A DNA stretch of 64,000 nt from an uncultured Cohaesibacter sp. (GTDB lineage: Bacteria; Pseudomonadota; Alphaproteobacteria; Rhizobiales; Cohaesibacteraceae): positions 467,501 to 531,500 of the forward strand of contig NZ_OY759869.1 in the NCBI RefSeq assembly GCF_963662805.1, written 5' to 3'. Every line of letters begins with the position of its first letter. Position 1 is the first letter of the stretch. The notes beneath the pieces were generated by a model that saw only the letters and a list, made by a program, of their open reading frames with translations, did not search any database and was not told where the DNA came from. Both the position numbers and the translations under genes were made by a program. Positions 62,127-64,000 of this stretch are shown one piece after another.

Positions 62127-62182
62127 TGACCGCCGCCGATCGCCATGGCGACCAGTGAGGGCGACAGAAGGGAGCAAGAGAC

Positions 62183-62743
62183 ATGACCGACACATTCATC
62201 AGCCCGGAAAACAAGAGACAAGGCGACTGGATGCAGACCGCCTCCGGCAGGGCTTTCTGGCCCATGGATCCGAGGGCTGAGGATGTCTGCATCGAGGATA
62301 TCGCTCACGCCCTGTCCAATATGTGCCGCTTCGCGGGGCACTGCATGACCTTCTATTCGGTCGCTCAGCATAGCGTCATGGTTGCCTCGCTTTTGCCGAG
62401 TGATCTGAAATTGTGGGGGCTTCTGCACGATGCCTCTGAGGCTTATATCGTCGACGTTCCTCGGCCTTTGAAACCTTATTTGACGGGTTACAAAGACGCT
62501 GAAACTGCTGTCATGCGGGCTGTCGTTTCCGCTTTTGACTTGTCGCCGGTTGAGATGCCGAAGGAGGTCAAGCGGATTGACAATGCAATCCTCGCGGATG
62601 AAGCGGCTCAGCTAATGTCGGTTGCTCCGATGCAATGGACGCTTCCAGAGCCGCCAACAGGCATCCTGATTGAACCTTGGGAGCCTGCTCAGGCCTATCT
62701 CGAGTTCATGCAAGCATTTCACTTGTATCGAGGCGGTGCGTGA
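62183..62743 (+). CDS. HD-domain phosphohydrolase (phage, YfbR-like)
   Basis: 186 aa. Metal ligands are in YSVAQHSVMVA (His) and LLHDASEAYIVDVPRPLK (His-Asp). The N-terminal SGRAFWPMDPRAEDVCIEDIAHALS is shared with many phage HD proteins, presumed to be nucleotide hydrolases. AGGGAG lies before the ATG. Its stop overlaps the ATG of the next gene, where repeat copy 2 begins. Confidence 0.88.
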   Translation: MTDTFISPENKRQGDWMQTASGRAFWPMDPRAEDVCIEDIAHALSNMCRFAGHCMTFYSVAQHSVMVASLLPSDLKLWGLLHDASEAYIVDVPRPLKPYLTGYKDAETAVMRAVVSAFDLSPVEMPKEVKRIDNAILADEAAQLMSVAPMQWTLPEPPTGILIEPWEPAQAYLEFMQAFHLYRGGA

Positions 62744-62856
62744 TGACCGACAAGCGAGCAAAGCGAGCGCCGTCAACGCCAGCGCCAGTACGAGCAAGGT
62801 GCGAAGCACCGACGCTCTTTGAGCGAAAGCCAATCGCGCAGCGAATGGCGAAAGCG
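62740..62856 (+). repeat. structured repeat element, copy 2
   Basis: Second copy of the element at 60337-60454. Hairpin A reads GGTGC-GAA-GCACC (62798-62810), with a compensated change relative to copy 1; hairpin B (62829-62849) is identical. It forms the first ~40 codons of the gene below. Confidence 0.85.
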
Positions 62857-63225
62857 CCCATAGCGGGCAACGAGAGCGTCAGGACAACACCTCTCTATGC
62901 GCGATCACTGGCCTACTACGAAGCGAAGGGCGATTCCAGAGATGTGGAACTGTTTCACAAGGTCTGGGATCCGACGCCATGGGTGATCGACGTGTTCACC
63001 GGATCGCTTTGCGATGATCAGTTTTGCGAAATGCGCGAGTGGTTAAACGAGATTTGCGGGGTTGAATCTTGGCCTATCCATGACCGACCAGGGGATTGGA
63101 ATATCGGCAGTGCAACGGTCAATGGCTGGACGTGGCTTGGCTTTAAGACAGAAGACATGATGCGGCGGTTTATCGAAGCCTTTCCGGCCAACGTCAGGAA
63201 GGAAGGGGTGAGTGATGAGCAATAA
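62743..63225 (+). CDS. phage protein with repeat-derived N-terminus, 160 aa
   Basis: Residues 1-39 (MTDKRAKRAPSTPAPVRARC... to QRMAKAP) come from the repeat element. The rest (from about TPLYARSLAYYEAKG) is a separate small domain with WDPTPWVIDVFTGSLCDDQ and many Trp residues, not recognised. The original start may have been further downstream, before the element inserted. Confidence 0.65.
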   Translation: MTDKRAKRAPSTPAPVRARCEAPTLFERKPIAQRMAKAPIAGNESVRTTPLYARSLAYYEAKGDSRDVELFHKVWDPTPWVIDVFTGSLCDDQFCEMREWLNEICGVESWPIHDRPGDWNIGSATVNGWTWLGFKTEDMMRRFIEAFPANVRKEGVSDEQ

Positions 63226-63424
63226 GGCACTTATTGATGAACTGAACCGCATGGAAGCCAATCGGGAAGAATTTGGCGTCTTTGGGCTCTGCGCGAGTGC
63301 CCTTTTTGATCTCTGCAAGAAGATGGCCTCTGCTCTTGAGCAGCATGATGCGGAATGCGAGGCGGCTATCTACACCAATCTGCCGGGTGTCGATTTTTAC
63401 GATGATTGGATTGGTAATGACTGA
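63215..63424 (+). CDS. small phage protein, 69 aa
   Basis: Not recognised. Starts MSNKALIDELNRMEANREEF with AAGGGG upstream, overlapping the previous gene by 11 bases. Acidic C-terminus (NLPGVDFYDDWIGND). It overlaps the next start by eight bases. Confidence 0.6.
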   Translation: MSNKALIDELNRMEANREEFGVFGLCASALFDLCKKMASALEQHDAECEAAIYTNLPGVDFYDDWIGND

Positions 63425-63656
63425 CCTCATCCTCGATCCGTCAAAGAAGCCGCGGCGCAAGGCCGGGGTGCCGTTCGTCGATCACTGGTGTCAGGTGGTC
63501 GGCTGCAACAAGTGGGGCAGCTTCGGCATCGGGCGGGATCTCTGGTTTTGCTCTGACCACCTCGAGGCGGCTCGCGCCCGCTTTGTCCGCCGTCCTGTTT
63601 CGAGCGATGCGCCCGAACCAAAAGAACAGAAGCAAGCCCAAGGGAGGTTGATATGA
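63417..63656 (+). CDS. small Cys-containing phage protein, 79 aa
   Basis: Starts MTDLILDPSKKPRRKAGVPF. The core HWCQVVGCNKWGSFG...WFCSDH has a C-x4-C and C-x2-H spacing that could bind zinc. It ends in EQKQAQGRLI, very similar to the end of the 16-codon frame at 63892. No family recognised. Confidence 0.65.
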   Translation: MTDLILDPSKKPRRKAGVPFVDHWCQVVGCNKWGSFGIGRDLWFCSDHLEAARARFVRRPVSSDAPEPKEQKQAQGRLI

Positions 63657-63895
63657 TGGGTAAGGTGCTATGTCAGGACTGTTTGCGGGTAGAGGCATTC
63701 ACACCAGAACGGCATCAAGGCACAGAACTGTGTGACTGTGGCGGAGAATATTGTGGATGCCATGCCTGTGAAGAGACCATCAAGAAGCTGGAGCAGGGCG
63801 AGAGGCAGTCTGGCGCGTTGGGGCTTCGGGCAGGGGTCTGCGTAATCGAATGGACGTCAGCTGAAGGCGCGAAGGTCTCGGAGGGGATGGCATGA
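63653..63895 (+). CDS. small Cys-rich phage protein, 80 aa
   Basis: GGAGG lies five bases before the first of two ATGs. The N-terminal half has C-x2-C and then CDCGGEYCGCHAC, a cluster suggesting a zinc ribbon. Function unknown; translationally coupled to its neighbours. Confidence 0.65.
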   Translation: MMGKVLCQDCLRVEAFTPERHQGTELCDCGGEYCGCHACEETIKKLEQGERQSGALGLRAGVCVIEWTSAEGAKVSEGMA

Positions 63896-63942
63896 GCATC
63901 GCCCCACAAGAGAAAAAACAAGCCCAGGGGAGCCTTCTCTAA
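63892..63942 (+). CDS. 16-codon coupled frame
   Basis: MSIAPQEKKQAQGSLL, starting inside the previous stop (ATGA) and ending one base into the next ATG. It may be a translated coupler. Its end resembles that of the gene at 63417. Confidence 0.35.
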   Translation: MSIAPQEKKQAQGSLL

Positions 63943-64000
63943 TGCCATCGAAAAAGACCATGATGGATTACGCGCTCGCCTACGCGAGGCGGGGTTATGC
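63942..64000 (+). CDS. start of a probable phage primase-polymerase (cut by window end)
   Basis: Only 19 codons are visible, beginning MPSKKTMMDYALAYARRGY, with GGGGAG nine bases before the ATG. The ALAYARRGY pattern is typical of the first helix of bifunctional primase-polymerase domains, where V-F-P usually follows. The call rests on this short match and on genome position. Confidence 0.5.
   Translation, partial: MPSKKTMMDYALAYARRGY

Larger units (their letters stand above)
52441..64000. mobile_element. lambda-like prophage, early region (right end outside window)
   Basis: From about 52.4 kb to the window end the gene content is phage-like. There is a leftward operon (gp49, DUF2303, ssb, prtN-like), a LexA-type repressor facing a Cro-like gene with shared operators, and a rightward operon of tightly packed small genes (CII-like, HNH, methyltransferase, HD hydrolase, primase-polymerase start). 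No structural genes and no integrase are seen within the window. The left edge is inferred from the change in content at the 3' end of the DUF6544 gene. Confidence 0.92.

Overview
The window is a stretch of an alphaproteobacterial chromosome. It runs from the 3' part of an rRNA operon, through about 50 kb of ordinary core genes, into the early half of a lambda-like prophage that continues past the right edge. Markers of the class are rcdA (DUF1465), trcR (DUF1013), a 44-residue aa3-oxidase subunit IV, the dctP-dctQ-dctM TRAP set and the two YdcH/DUF465 proteins. Gene content fits a marine member of the Hyphomicrobiales (Cohaesibacter-like), but the genus is an inference and was not tested.

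Layout. 1-2258: 23S rRNA (5' part missing), 5S rRNA and a strong terminator. 2.6-10.8 kb: a secreted protein, S-formylglutathione hydrolase, a PLP aminotransferase, a creatininase-family amidohydrolase, the copper ATPase copA behind a textbook CueR-type promoter, and a DUF1007-NicO nickel/cobalt export pair. 10.9-16.8 kb: a NarL-type two-component system divergent from a Tat-exported TRAP transporter (TakP-like). 17.0-18.6 kb: arsR-arsC-arsH with no arsenite pump. 18.7-25.8 kb: a degenerate receiver protein, SPFH/NfeD, an orphan MotA/MotB-type stator pair, arabinose-5-phosphate isomerase and an outer-membrane barrel. 25.9-31.8 kb: envelope enzymes (DUF882/M15-like, L,D-transpeptidase) and an NtrC-class regulator. 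32.3-43.3 kb: pepF, ABC1 kinase, cox subunit IV, TPR lipoprotein, rpsU, purE-purK, two DUF465 genes, an acyl-CoA synthetase and a TauE exporter. 43.6-52.4 kb: prpE, trcR, a TadG-like vWA protein, quinone oxidoreductase, a likely small RNA, rcdA, and a TetR/DUF6544 divergent pair with three palindromic operators.

The prophage begins at about 52.4 kb. A left operon (minus strand) carries gp49, DUF2303, ssb and prtN-like genes. A LexA-type repressor faces a Cro-like gene. The right operon (plus strand) has a CII-like protein, a DNA-binding protein, HNH, DNA methyltransferase, HD hydrolase, small Cys-rich proteins and the start of a probable primase-polymerase. The same motif, TTGCA-N4-TGCAA, recurs in front of both operons, as OL and OR do in lambda. 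No integrase is visible at the left end.

The most unusual observations are: (1) a ~115-bp repeat present twice in the prophage right operon, each copy forming the start of a reading frame, with a hairpin whose stem has compensatory base changes between copies; (2) the two-site repressor operator array; (3) an orphan terminator with upstream stem-loops and CUCC motifs that looks like a small RNA near 49.6 kb; (4) the triple 14-bp palindrome between tetR and DUF6544.
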